NCBI GenBank assembly: GCA_963693305.1
Contig: OY855903.1
Location: 31,463,598-31,527,597 of the forward strand
Direction: 5' to 3'
Source: Meandrina meandrites
Lineage: Eukaryota > Cnidaria > Anthozoa > Scleractinia > Meandrinidae
Length of the DNA: 64,000 bases
The translations under genes and the position numbers were made by a program. Below the pieces are notes generated by a model, which did no database searches, had not been told where the DNA came from, and saw only the letters and a program-made list of their open reading frames with translations. Shown here one piece after another: positions 37,782 through 51,039 of the stretch. The stretch's first letter is position 1. The number at the start of each line of letters is the position of its first letter.

Positions 37782-38789
37782 AAGCGGTCCCCGAGCTCAG
37801 ATCATGAGAAAATCAATTTTTACGGCCGAATCGTAATTTTCATGAAATTGGGTGCTCACTGCCCAAATCGGCGCACAAGCGGTCCCGGAGCTCAGATCAT
37901 GAGAAAATCAATTTTTACGGCCGAATCGCAATTTTCATGAAATTGGGTGCTCACTGCCCAAATCGGCGCAAAAGCGGTTCACGAGCTCAGGTCATGAGAA
38001 AATCAATTTTTACTGCCGAATCGCAATTTTCATGAAATTGGGTGCTGACTGCCAAAATCGGCGCACAAGCGGTCCCCGAGCTCAGATCATGAGAAAATCA
38101 ATTTTTACGGCCGAATCGCAATTTTCATGAAATTGGGTGCTCACTGTTCAAATCGGCGCACAAGCGGTCCCCGAGCTCAGATCATGAGAAAATCAATTTT
38201 TACGGCCGAATCGCAGTTTTCATGAAATTGGGTGCTCACTGCCCAAATCGGCGCCCAAGCGGTCCCGGAGCTCAGATCATGAGAAAATCAATTTTTACGG
38301 CCGAATCGCAATTTTCATGAAATTGGGTGCTCACTGCCCAAATCGGCGCACAAGCGGTCCCCGACCTCAGATCATGAGAAAATCAATTTTTACGGCCGAA
38401 TCGCAATTTTCATGAAATTGGGTGCTCACTGCCCAAATCGGCGCACAAGCGGTCCCCGAGCTCAGATCATGAGAAAATCAATTTTTACGGCCGAATCGCA
38501 ATTTTCATGAAATTGGGTGCTCACTGCCCAAATCGGCGCACAAGCGGTCCACGAGCTCAGGTCATGAGAAAATCAATTTTTACGGCCGAATCGCAATTTT
38601 CATGAAATTGGGTGCTCACTGCCCAAATCGGCGCACAAGCGGTCCCCGAGCTCAGATCATGAGAAAATCGATTTTTACGGCCGAATCGCAATTTTCATGA
38701 AATTGGGTGCTCAGTGCCCAAATCGGCGCACAAGCGGTCCCCGAGCTCAGATCATGAGAAAATCAATTTTTACGGCCGAATCGCAATTT

Positions 38790-41700
38790 TCATGAAATTG
38801 GGTGCTCACTGCCCAAATCGGCGCACAAGCGGTCCCGGAGCTCAGATCATGAGAAAATCAATTTTTACGGCCGAATCGCAATTTTCATGAAATTGGGTGC
38901 TCACTGCCCAAATCGGCGCAAAAGCGGTTCACGAGCTCAGGTCATGAGAAAATCAATTTTTACTGCCGAATCGCAATTTTCATGAAATTGGGTGCTGACT
39001 GCCAAAATCGGCGCACAAGTGGTCCCCGAGCTCAGATCATGAGAAAATCAATTTTTACGGCCGAATCGCAATTTTCATGAAATTGGGTGCTCACTACCCA
39101 AATCGGTGCACAAGCGGTCCCCGAGCTCAGATCCTGAGAAAATCAATTTTTACGGCCGAATCGCAATTTTCATGAAATTGGGTGCTCACTGTTCAAATCG
39201 GCGCACAAGCGGTACCCGAGCTCAGATCATGAGAAAATCAATTTTTACGGCCGAATCGCAGTTTTCATGAAATTGGGTGCTCACTGCCCAAATCGGCGCC
39301 CAAGCGGTCCCGGAGCTCAGATCATGAGAAAATCAATTTTTACGGCCGAATCGCAATTTTCATGAAATTGGGTGCTCACTGCCCAAATCAGCGCACAAGC
39401 GGTCCCCGACCTCAGATCATGAGAAAATCAATTTTTACGGCCGAATCGCAATTTTCATGAAATTGGGTGCTCACTGCCCAAATCGGCGCACAAGCGGTCC
39501 CCGAGCTCAGATCATGAGAAAATCAATTTTTACGGCCGAATCGCAATTTTCATGAAATTGGGTGCTCACTGCCCAAATCGGCGCACAAGCGGTCCCCGAG
39601 CTCAGATCATGAGAAAATTAATTTTTACGGCCGAATCGCACTTTTCATGAAATTGGGTGCTCACTGCCCAAATCGGCGCACAAGCGGTCCCCGAGCTCAG
39701 ATCATGAGAAAATCAATTTTTACTGCCGAATCGCAATTTTCATGAAATTGGGTGCTGACTGCCAAAATCGGCGCACAAGCGGTCCCCGAGCTCAGATCAT
39801 GAGAAAATCAATTTTTACGGCCGAATCGCACTTTTCATGAAATTGGGTGCTCACTGCCCAAATCGGCGCACAAGCGGTCCCCGAGCTCAGATCATGAGAA
39901 AATCAATTTTTACTGCCGAATCGCAATTTTAATGAAATTGGGTGCTGACTGCCAAAATCGGCGCACAAGCGGTCCCCGAGCTCAGATCATGAGAAAATCA
40001 ATTTTTACGGCCGAATCGCAATTTTCATGAAATTGGGTGCTGACTGCCAAAATCGGCGCACAAGCGGTCCCCGAGCTCAGATCATGAGAAAATCAATTTT
40101 TACGGCCGAATCGCAATTTTAATGAAATTGGGTGCTCACTGCCCAAATCGGCGCACAAGCGGTCCCCGAGCTCAGATCATGAGAAAATCAATTTTTACGG
40201 CCGAATCGCAATTTTCATGAAATTGGGTGCTCACTGCCCAAATCGGCGCACAAGCGGTCCCCGAGCTCAGATCATGAGAAAATCAATTTTTACGGCCGAA
40301 TCGCAATTTTCATGAAATTGGGTGCTAAATGTTCAAATCGGCGCACAAGCGGTCCCCGAGCTCAGATCATGAGAAAATCAATTTTTACGGCCGAATCCCA
40401 ATTTTCATGAAATTGGGTGCTCACTACCCAAATCGGCGCAAAAGCGGTCCACGAACTCAGGTCATGAGAAAATCAATTTTTACGGCCGAATCGCAATTTT
40501 CATGAAATTGGGTGCTGACTGCCAAAATCGGCGCACAAGCGGTCCCCGAGCTCAGATCATGAGAAAATCAATTTTTACGGCCGAATCGAATTTCATGAAA
40601 TTGGGTGCTCACTAGTCAAATCGGTGCACAAGCGGTCCCCGAGCTCAGATCATGAGAAAATCAATTTTTACGGCCGAATCGCAATTTTCATGAAATTGGG
40701 TGCTCACTACCCAAATCGGCGCAAAACGGTCACCGAGCTCAGGTCATGAGAAAATCAATTTTTACGGCCGAATCGCAATTTTCATGAAATTGGGTGCTGA
40801 CTGCCCAAATCGGCGCACAAGCGGTCCCCGAGCTCAGATCATGAGAAAATCAATTTTTACGGCCGAATCGCAATTTTCATGAAATTGGGTGCTCACTGCC
40901 CAAATCGGCGCACAAGCGGTCCCGGAGCTCAGATCATGAGAAAATCAATTTTTACGGCCGAATCGCAATTTTCATGAAATTGGGTGCTCACTGCCCAAAT
41001 CGGCGCAAAAGCGGTTCACGAGCTCAGGTCATGAGAAAATCAATTTTTACTGCCGAATCGCAATTTTCATGAAATTGGGTGCTGACTGCCAAAATCGGCG
41101 CACAAGCGGTCCCCGAGCTCAGATCATGAGAAAATCAATTTTTACGGCCGAATCGCAATTTTCATGAAATTGGGTGCTCACTACCCAAATCGGTGCACAA
41201 GCGGTCCCCGAGCTCAGATCATGAGAAAATCAATTTTTACGGCCGAATCGCAATTTTCATGAAATTGGGTGCTCACTGTTCAAATCGGCGCACAAGCGGT
41301 CCCCGAGCTCAGATCATGAGAAAATCAATTTTTACGGCCGAATCACAATTTTCATGAAATTGGCTGCTCACTGCCCAAATCGGCGCCCAAGCGGTCCCGG
41401 AGCTCAGATCATGAGAAAATCAATTTTTACGGCCGAATCGCAATTTTCATGAAATTGGGTGCTCACTGTTCAAATCGGCGCACAAGCGGTCCCCGAGCTC
41501 AGATCATGAGAAAATCAATTTTTACGGCCGAATCGCAATTTTCATGAAATTGGGTGCTCACTGTTCAAATCGGCGCACAAGCGGTCCCCGAGCTCAGATC
41601 ATGAGAAAATCAATTTTTACGGCCGAATCGCCATTTTCATGAAATTGGGTGCTCACTGCCCAAATCGGCGCACAAGCGGTCCCGGAGCTCAGATCATGAC
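38790..41700 (+). repeat. Copy of the 13.5-16.3 kb segment
   Basis: It follows 13556-16330 in order, with three more monomers near 39680-39960 than that copy. Private changes include 'caagtggtcc' near 39017 and 'cagatcctgag' near 39130. The 'caaatcagc', 'cccgacctca', 'aaatgttc', 93-95-94 and 'ttggctgctc' markers are all present. Confidence 0.78.
40537..40818 (+). repeat. 93-95-94 bp monomer module
   Basis: The module is a 93-bp monomer 40537-40629, a 95-bp monomer and a 94-bp monomer 40725-40818. This is the last 94-bp monomer in the window; none occurs in the final 23 kb. Confidence 0.92.
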
Positions 41701-42000
41701 AAAATCAATTTTTACGGCCGAATCGCAATTTTCATGAAATTGGGTGCTCACTGTTCAAATCGGCGCACAAGCGGTCCCCAAGCTCAGATCATGAGAAAAT
41801 CAATTTTTACGGCCGAATCGCAATTTTCATGAAATTGGGTGCTCACTGTTCAAATCGGCGCACAAGCGGTCCCCGAGCTCAGATCATGAGAAAATCAATT
41901 TTTACGGCCGAATCGCCATTTTCATGAAATTGGGTGCTCACTGCCCAAATCGGCGCACAAGCGGTCCCGGAGCTCAGATCATGACAAAATCAATTTTTAC

Positions 42001-43615
42001 GGCCGAATCGCACTTTTCATGAAATTGGGTGCTCACTGCCCAAATCGGCGCACAAGCGGTCCCCGAGCTCAGATCATGAGAAAATCAATTTTTACGGCCG
42101 AATCTCAATTTTCATGAAATTGGGTGCTCACTGTTCAAATCGGCGCACAAGCGGTCCCGGAGCTCAGATCATGAGAAAATCAATTTTTACGGCCGAATCG
42201 CAATTTTCATGAAATTGGGTGCTCACTGTTCAAATCGGCGCACAAGCGGTCCCCGAGCTCAGATCATGAGAAAATCAATTTTTACGGCCGAATCGCAATT
42301 TTCATGAAATTGGGTGCTCACTGCCCAAATCGGCGCACAAGCGGTCCCGGAGCTCAGATCATGACAAAATCAATTTTTACGGCCGAATCGCAATTTTCAT
42401 GAAATTGGGTGCTCACTGCCCAAATCGGCGCACAAGCGGTCCCCGAGCTCAGATCATGAGAAAATCAATTTTTACGGCCGAATCGCAATTTTCATGAAAT
42501 TGGGTGCTCACTGCCCAAATCGGCGCACAAGCGGTCCCCGAGCTCAGATCATGAGAAAATCAATTTTTACGGCCGAATCGCAATTTTCATGAAATTGGGT
42601 GCTAAATGTTCAAATCGGCGCACAAGCGGTCCCCGAGCTCAGATCATGAGAAAATCAATTTTTACTGCCGAATCGCAATTTTCATGAAATTGGGTGCTCA
42701 CTACCCAAATCGGCGCAAAAGCGGTCCACGAGCTCAGGTCATGAGAAAATCAATTTTTACGGCCGAATCGCAATTTTCATGAAATTGGGTGCTCACTGCC
42801 CAAATCGGCGCACAAGCGGTCCCCGAGCTCAGATCATGAGAAAATCAATTTTTACGGCCGAATCGCAATTTTCATGAAATTGGGTGCTCACTGCCCAAAT
42901 CGGCGCACAAGCGGTCCCCGAGCTCAGATCATGAGAAAATCAATTTTTACGGCCGAATCGCAATTTTCATGAAATTGGGTGCTAAATCTTCAAATCGGCG
43001 CACAAGCGGTCCCCGAGCTCAGATCATGAGAAAATCAATTTTTACGGCCGAATCGCAATTTTCATGAAATTGGGTGCTCACTACCCAAATCGGCGCAAAA
43101 GCGGTCCACGAGCTCAGGTCATGAGAAAATCAATTTTTACGGCCGAATCGCAATTTTCATGAAATTGGGTGCTGACTGCCCAAATCGGCGCACAAGCGGT
43201 CCCCGAGCTCAGATCATGAGAAAATCAATTTTTACGGCCGAATCTCAATTTTCATGAAATTGGGTGCTCACTGTTCAAATCGGCGCACAAGCGGTCCCGG
43301 AGCTCAGATCATGAGAAAATCAATTTTTACGGCCGAATCGCAATTTTCATGAAATTGGGTGCTCACTGCCCAAATCGGCGCCCAAGCGGTCCCGGAGCTC
43401 AGATCATGAGAAAATCAATTTTTACGGCCGAATCGCAATTTTCATGAAATTGGGTGCTCACTGTTCAAATCGGCGCATAAGCGGTCCCGGAGCTCAGATC
43501 ATGAGAAAATCAATTTTCTCGGCCGAATCGCAATTTTCATGAAATTGGGTGCTCACTGTTCAAATCGGCGCACAAGCGGTCCCCGAGCTCAGATCATGAG
43601 AAAATCAATTTTTAC
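42001..43615 (+). repeat. 17-monomer block, copy 1 (1,615 bp)
   Basis: The block repeats at 1,615 bp (17 x 95). Shared markers are 'cgcacttttc' with following 'cgaatctcaatt' (42103 and 43718), 'gacaaaatc' (near 42361 and 43976), 'gcgcataagcgg' (43476 and 45091) and 'tttctcggcc' (near 43516 and 45131). The copies differ at several sites, for example 'aaatcttc' at 42973 against 'aaatgttc' at 44598. Confidence 0.88.
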
Positions 43616-45206
43616 TGCCGAATCGCACTTTTCATGAAATTGGGTGCTCACTGCCCAAATCGGCGCACAAGCGGTCCCCGAGCTCAGATCATGAGAAAAT
43701 CAATTTTTACGGCCGAATCTCAATTTTCATGAAATTGGGTGCTCACTGTTCAAATCGGCGCACAAGCGGTCCCGGAGCTCAGATCATGAGAAAATCAATT
43801 TTTACGGCCGAATCGCAATTTTCATGAAATTGGGTGCTCACTGTTCAAATCGGCGCACAAGCGGTCCCCGAGCTCAGATCATGAGAAAATCAATTTTTAC
43901 GGCCGAATCGCAATTTTCATGAAATTGGGTGCTCACTGCCCAAATCGGCGCACAAGCGGTCCCGGAGCTCAGATCATGACAAAATCAATTTTTACGGCCG
44001 AATCGCAATTTTCATGAAATTGGGTGCTGACTGCCCAAATCGGCGCACAAGCGGTCCCCGAGCTCAGATCATGAGAAAATCAATTTTTACGGCCGAATCG
44101 CAATTTTCATGAAATTGGGTGCTCACTGCCCAAATCGGCGCCCAAGCGGTCTCCGAGCTCAGATCATGAGAAAATCAATTTTTACGGCCGAATCGCAATT
44201 TTCATGAAATTGGGTGCTAAATGTTCAAATCGGCGCACAAGCGGTCCCCGAGCTCAGATCATGAGAAAATCAATTTTTACGGCCGAATCGCAATTTTCAT
44301 GAAATTGGGTGCTCACTACCCAAATCGGCGCAAAAGCGGTCCACGAGCTCAGGTCATGAGAAAATCAATTTTTACGGCCGAATCGCAATTTTCATGAAAT
44401 TGGGTGCTCACTGCCCAAATCGGCGCACAAGCGGTCCCCGAGCTCAGATCATGAGAAAATCAATTTTTACGGCCGAATCGCAATTTTCATGAAATTGGGT
44501 GCTCACTGCCCAAATCGGCGCACAAGCGGTCCCCGAGCTCAGATCATGAGAAAATCAATTTTTACGGCCGAATCGCAATTTTCATGAAATTGGGTGCTAA
44601 ATGTTCAAATCGGCGCACAAGCGGTCCCCGAGCTCAGATCATAAGAAAATCAATTTTTACGGCCGAATCGCAATTTTCATGAAATTGGGTGCTCACTACC
44701 CAAATCGGCGCAAAAGCGGTCCACGAGCTCAGGTCATGAGAAAATCAATTTTTACGGCCGAATCGCAATTTTCATGAAATTGGGTGCTGACTGCCCAAAT
44801 CGGCGCACAAGCGGTCCCCGAGCTCAGATCATGAGAAAATCAATTTTTACGGCCGAATCTCAATTTTCATGAAATTGGGTGCTCACTGTTCAAATCGGCG
44901 CACAAGCGGTCCCGGAGCTCAGATCATGAGAAAATCAATTTTTACGGCCGAATCGCAATTTTCATGAAATTGGGTGCTCACTGCCCAAATCGGCGCCCAA
45001 GCGGTCCCGGAGCTCAGATCATGAGAAAATCAATTTTTACGGCCGAATCGCAATTTTCATGAAATTGGGTGCTCACTGTTCAAATCGGCGCATAAGCGGT
45101 CCCGGAGCTCAGATCATGAGAAAATCAATTTTCTCGGCCGAATCGCAATTTTCATGAAATTGGGTGCTCACTGTTCAAATCGGCGCACAAGCGGTCCCCG
45201 AGCTCA
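43616..45206 (+). repeat. 17-monomer block, copy 2
   Basis: This is the tandem copy of 42001-43615. Its private differences are 'gctgactgccc' near 44029, 'gcccaagcggtctcc' near 44150 and 'gatcataag' near 44638. Similarity ends near 45206 at 'gctcaggtcatg'. Confidence 0.87.
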
Positions 45207-45276
45207 GGTCATGAGAAAATCAATTTTTACTGCCGAATCGCAATTTTCATGAAATTGGGTGCTGACTGCCAAAATC

Positions 45277-46794
45277 GGCGCACAAGCGGTCCCCGAGCTC
45301 AGATCATGAGAAAATCAATTTTTACGGCCGAATCGCAATTTTCATGAAATTGGGTGCTCACTGCCCAAATCGGCGCACAAGCGGTCCCCGAGCTCAGATC
45401 ATGAGAAAATCAATTTTTACGGCCGAATCGCAATTTTCATGAAATTGGGTGCTAAATCTTCAAATCGGCGCACAAGCGGTCCCCGAGCTCAGATCATGAG
45501 AAAATCAATTTTTACGGCCGAATCGCAATTTTCATGAAATTGGGTGCTCACTACCCAAATCGGCGCAAAAGCGGTCCACGAGCTCAGGTCATGAGAAAAT
45601 CAATTTTTACGGCCGAATCGCAATTTTCATGAAATTGGGTGCTGACTGCCAAAATCGGCGCACAAGCGGTCCCCGAGCTCAGATCATGAGAAAATCAATT
45701 TTTACGGCCGAATCGAATTTCATGAAATTGGGTGCTCACTACCCAAATCGGTGCACAAGCGGTCCCCGAGCTCAGATCATGAGAAAATCAATTTTTACGG
45801 CCGAATCGCAATTTTCATGAAATTGGGTGCTCACTGTTCAAATCGGCGCACAAGCGGTCCCCGAGCTCAGATCATGAGAAAATCAATTTTTACGGCCGAA
45901 TCGCAATTTTCATGAAATTGGGTGCTCACTGCCCAAATCGGCGCCCAAGCGGTCCCGGAGCTCAGATCATGAGAAAATCAATTTTTACGGCCGAATCGCA
46001 ATTTTCATGAAATTGGGTGCTCACTGTTCAAATCGGCGCACAAGCGGTCCCGGAGCTCAGATCATGAGAAAATCAATTTTCTCGGCCGAATCGCAATTTT
46101 CATGAAATTGGGTGCTCACTGTTCAAATCGGCGCACAAGCGGTCCCCGAGCTCAGATCATGAGAAAATCAATTTTTACTGCCGAATCGCAATTTTCATGA
46201 AATTGGGTGCTGACTGCCGAAATCGGCGCAAGAGCGGTCCCCGAGCTCAGATCATGAGAAAATCAATTTTTACGGCCGAATCGCACTTTTCATGAAATTG
46301 GGTGCTCACTGCCCAAATCGGCGCACAAGCGGTCCCCGAGCTCAGATCATGAGAAAATCAATTTTTACGGCCGAATCTCAATTTTCATGAAATTGGGTGC
46401 TCACTGTTCAAATCGGCGCACAAGCGGTCCCGGAGCTCAGATCATGAGAAAATCAATTTTTACGGCCGAATCGCAATTTTCATGAAATTGGGTGCTCACT
46501 GTTCAAATCGGCGCACAAGCGGTCCCCGAGCTCAGATCATGAGAAAATCAATTTTTACGGCCGAATCGCAATTTTCATGAAATTGGGTGCTCACTGCCCA
46601 AATCGGCGCACAAGCGGTCCCGGAGCTCATATCATGACAAAATCAATTTTTACGGCCGAATCGCAATTTTCATGAAATTGGGTGCTCACTGCCCAAATCG
46701 GCGCACAAGCGGTCCCCGAGCTCAGATCATGAGAAAATCAATTTTTACGGCCGAATCGCAATTTTCATGAAATTCGGTGCTCACTGCCCAAATC
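45277..46794 (+). repeat. 16-monomer block, copy 1 (1,518 bp)
   Basis: The block repeats at 1,518 bp, which is 16 x 95 minus 2 because it holds one 93-bp monomer (45664-45756). Shared markers are 'aaatcttc' (45453 and 46971), 'tttctcggcc', 'gactgccgaaat' (near 46211 and 47729), 'gctcatatcatgac' (46624 and 48142) and 'gaaattcggtgc' (46773 and 48291). A private 'gcgcaagagcgg' lies near 46226. Confidence 0.92.
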
Positions 46795-48397
46795 GGCGCA
46801 CAAGCGGTCCCCGAGCTCAGATCATGAGAAAATCAATTTTTACGGCCGAATCGCAATTTTCATGAAATTGGGTGCTCACTGCCCAAATCGGCGCACAAGC
46901 GGTCCCCGAGCTCAGATCATGAGAAAATCAATTTTTACGGCCGAATCGCAATTTTCATGAAATTGGGTGCTAAATCTTCAAATCGGCGCACAAGCGGTCC
47001 CCGAGCTCAGATCATGAGAAAATCAATTTTTACGGCCGAATCGCAATTTTCATGAAATTGGGTGCTCACTACCCAAATCGGCGCAAAAGCGGTCCACGAG
47101 CTCAGGTCATGAGAAAATCAATTTTTACGGCCGAATCGCAATTTTCATGAAATTGGGTGCTGACTGGCAAAATCGGCGCACAAGCGGTCCCCGAGCTCAG
47201 ATCATGAGAAAATCAATTTTTACGGCCGAATCGAATTTCATGAAATTGGGTGCTCACTACCCAAATCGGTGCACAAGCGGTCCCCGAGCTCAGATCATGA
47301 GAAAATCAATTTTTACGGCCGAATCGCAATTTTCATGAAATTGGGTGCTCACTGTTCAAATCGGCGCACAAGCGGTCCCCGAGCTCAGATCATGAGAAAA
47401 TCAATTTTTACGGCCGAATCGCAATTTTCATGAAATTGGGTGCTCACTGCCCAAATCGGCGCCCAAGCGGTCCCGGAGCTCAGATCATGAGAAAATCAAT
47501 TTTTACGGCCGAATCGCAATTTTCATGAAATTGGGTGCTCACTGTTCAAATCGGCGCACAAGCGGTCCCGGAGCTCAGATCATGAGAAAATCAATTTTCT
47601 CGGCCGAATCGCAATTTTCATGAAATTGGGTGCTCACTGTTCAAATCGGCGCACAAGCGGTCCCCGAGCTCAGATCATGAGAAAATCAATTTTTACTGCC
47701 GAATCGCAATTTTCATGAAATTGGGTGCTGACTGCCGAAATCGGCGCACAAGCGGTCCCCGAGCTCAGATCATGAGAAAATCAATTTTTACGGCCGAATC
47801 GCACTTTTCATGAAATTGGGTGCTCACTGCCCAAATCGGCGCACAAGCGGTCCCCGAGCTCAGATCATGAGAAAATCAATTTTTACGGCCGAATCTCAAT
47901 TTTCATGAAATTGGGTGCTCACTGTTCAAATCGGCGCACAAGCGGTCCCGGAGCTCAGATCATGAGAAAATCAATTTTTACGGCCGAATCGCAATTTTCA
48001 TGAAATTGGGTGCTCACTGTTCAAATCGGCGCACAAGCGGTCCCCGAGCTCAGATCATGAGAAAATCAATTTTTACGGCCGAATCGCAATTTTCATGAAA
48101 TTGGGTGCTCACTGCCCAAATCGGCGCACAAGCGGTCCCGGAGCTCATATCATGACAAAATCAATTTTTACGGCCGAATCGCAATTTTCATGAAATTGGG
48201 TGCTCACTGCCCAAATCGGCGCACAAGCGGTCCCCGAGCTCAGATCATGAGAAAATCAATTTTTACGGCCGAATCGCAATTTTCATGAAATTCGGTGCTC
48301 ACTGCCCAAATCGGCGCACAAGCGGTCCCCGAGCTCAGATCATGAGAAAATCAATTTTTACGGCCGAATCGCAATTTTCATGAAATTGGGTGCTCAC
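46795..48397 (+). repeat. 16-monomer block, copy 2
   Basis: This is the tandem copy of 45277-46794, with a 93-bp monomer at 47182-47274. It differs at 'gactggcaaaat' near 47162 (copy 1 'gactgccaaaat'). It ends near 48397, where 'cactaccca' replaces 'cactgccca'. Confidence 0.92.
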
Positions 48398-48399
48398 TA

Positions 48400-50730
48400 C
48401 CCAAATCGGCGCAAAAGCGGTCCACGAGCTCAGGTCATGAGAAAATCAATTTTTACGGCCGAATCGCAATTTTCATGAAATTGGGTGCTGACTGCCCAAA
48501 TCGGCGCACAAGCGGTCCCCGAGCTCAGATCATGAGAAAATCAATTTTTACGGCCGAATCGCAATTTTCATGAAATTGGGTGCTCACTGCCCAAATCGGC
48601 GCACAAGCGGTCCCGGAGCTCAGATCATGAGAAAATCAATTTTTACGGCCGAATCGCAATTTTCATGAAATTGGGTGCTCACTGCCCAAATCGGCGCAAA
48701 AGCGGTTCACGAGCTCAGGTCATGAGAAAATCAATTTTTACGGCCGAATCGCAATTTTCATGAAATTGGGTGCTCACTACCCAAATCGGCGCACAAGCGG
48801 TCCCCGAGCTCAGATCATGAGAAAATCAATTTTTACGGCCGAATTGCAATTTTCATGAAATTGGGTGCTCACTACCCAAATCGGTGCACAAGCGGTCCCC
48901 GAGCTCAGATCATGAGAAAATCAATTTTTACGGCCGAATCGCAATTTTCATGAAATTGGGTGCTCACTGTTCAAATCGGCGCACAAGCGGTCCCCGAGCT
49001 CAGATCATGAGAAAATCAATTTTTACGGCCGAATCACAATTTTCATGAAATTGGCTGCTCACTGCCCAAATCGGCGTACAAGCGGTCCCGGAGCTCAGAT
49101 CATGAGAAAATCAATTTTTACGGCCGAATCGCAATTTTCATGAAATTGGGTGCTCACTGGCCAAATCGGCGCACAAGCGGTCCCCGAGCTCAGATCATGA
49201 GAAAATCAATTTTTACGGCCGAATCGCAATTTTCATGAAATTGGGTGCTCACTGCCCAAATCGGCGCACAAGCGGTCCACGAGCTCAGGTCATGAGAAAA
49301 TCAATTTTTACGGCCGAATCGCAATTTTCATGAAATTGGGTGCTGACTGCCCAAATCGGCGCACAAGCGGTCCCCGAGCTCAGATCATGAGAAAATCAAT
49401 TTTTACGGCCGAATCGCAATTTTCATGAAATTGGGTGCTCACTGCCCAAATCGGCGCACAAGCGGTTCACGAGCTCAGGTCATGAGAAAATCAATTTTTA
49501 CTGCCGAATCGCAAATTTCATGAAATTGGGTGCTCACTGCCAAAATCGGCGCACAAGCGGTCCCCGAGCTCAGATCATGAGAAAATCAATTTTTACGGCC
49601 GAATCGCAATTTTCATGAAATTGGGTGCTCACTACCCAAATCGGTGCACAAGCGGTCCCCGAGCTCAGATCATGAGAAAATCAATTTTTACGGCCGAATC
49701 GCAATTTTCATGAAATTGGGTGCTCACTGCCCAAATCGGCGCACAAGCGGTCCCGGAGCTCAGATCATGAGAAAATCAATTTTTACGGCCGAATCGCAGT
49801 TTTCATGAAATTGGGTGCTCACTGCCCAAATCGGCGCCCAAGCGGTCCCGGAGCTCAGATCATGAGAAAATCAATTTTTACGGCCGAATCGCAATTTTCA
49901 TGAAATTGGGTGCTCACTGCCCAAATCGGCGCACAAGCGGTCCCCGACCTCAGATCATGAGAAAATCAATTTTTACGGCCGAATCGCAATTTTCATGAAA
50001 TTGGGTGCTCACTGCCCAAATCGGCGCACAAGCGGTCCCCGAGCTCAGATCATGAGAAAATCAATTTTTACGGCCGAATCGCAATTTTCATGAAATTGGG
50101 TGCTCACTGTTCAAATCGGCGCACAAGCGGTCCCCGAGCTCAGATCATGAGAAAATCAATTTTTACGGCCGAATTGCAATTTTCATGAAATTGGGTGCTC
50201 ACTGCCCAAATCGGCGCACAAGCGGTCCCGGAGCTCAGATCATGAGAAAATCAATTTTTACGGCCGAATCGCTATTTTCATGAAATTGGGTGCTCACTGC
50301 CCAAATCGGCGCAAAAGCGGTCCCCGAGCTCAGGTCATGAGAATATCAATTTTTACTGCCGAATCGCAATTTTCATGAAATTGGGTGCTGACTGCCAAAA
50401 TCGGCGCACAAGCGGTCCCCGAGCTCAGATCATGAGAAAATTAATTTTTACGGCCGAATCGCACTTTTCATGAAATTGGGTGCTCACTGCCCAAATCGGC
50501 GCACAAGCGGTCCCCGAGCTGAGATCATGAGAAAATCAATTTTTACTGCCGAATCGCAATTTTCATGAAATTGGGTGCTGACTGCCAAAATCGGCGCACA
50601 AGCGGTCCCCGAGCTCAGATCATGAGAAAATCAATTTTTACGGCCGAATCGCACTTTTCATGAAATTGGGTGCTCACTGCCCAAATCGGCGCACAAGCGG
50701 TCCCCGAGCTCAGATCATGAGAAAATCAAT
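48400..50730 (+). repeat. Long block repeated at 52.86-55.67 kb, copy 1
   Basis: Its first part (48400 to about 49330) recurs at offset 4,463 bp (47 x 95 minus 2), for example 'ggttcacgagc' with 'cactacccaa' (48705 and 53168) and 'ggcgtacaagc' (near 49075 and 53538). Its later part (about 49330-50700) recurs at 4,938 bp, for example 'cccgacctca' (49943 and 54881), 'cgctattttc' (50270 and 55208) and 'gagaatatc' (50341 and 55279). The 475-bp change equals five monomers. Confidence 0.85.
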
Positions 50731-50884
50731 TTTTACGGCCGAATCGCAATTTTCATGAAATTGGGTGCTAAATCTTCAAATCGGCGCACAAGCGGTCCCC
50801 GAGCTCAGATCATGAGAAAATCAATTTTTACGGCCGAATCGCAATTTTCATGAAATTGGGTGCTCACTACCCAAATCGGCGCAC

Positions 50885-50977
50885 AAGCGGTCCCCGAGCT
50901 CAGATCATGAGAAAATCAATTTTTACGGCCGAATCGAATTTCATGAAATTGGGTGCTCACTACCCAAATCGGTGCAC
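50885..50977 (+). repeat. 93-bp monomer with perfect palindrome
   Basis: It has the same two-base loss as the other 93-bp units. The monomer before it ends 'cactaccc', not the usual 'gactgcca', which suggests a recombination joint just upstream. The stretch after it follows 45757 onward at offset 5,221 bp. Confidence 0.92.
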
Positions 50978-51039
50978 AAGCGGTCCCCGAGCTCAGATCA
51001 TGAGAAAATCAATTTTTACGGCCGAATCGCAATTTTCAT

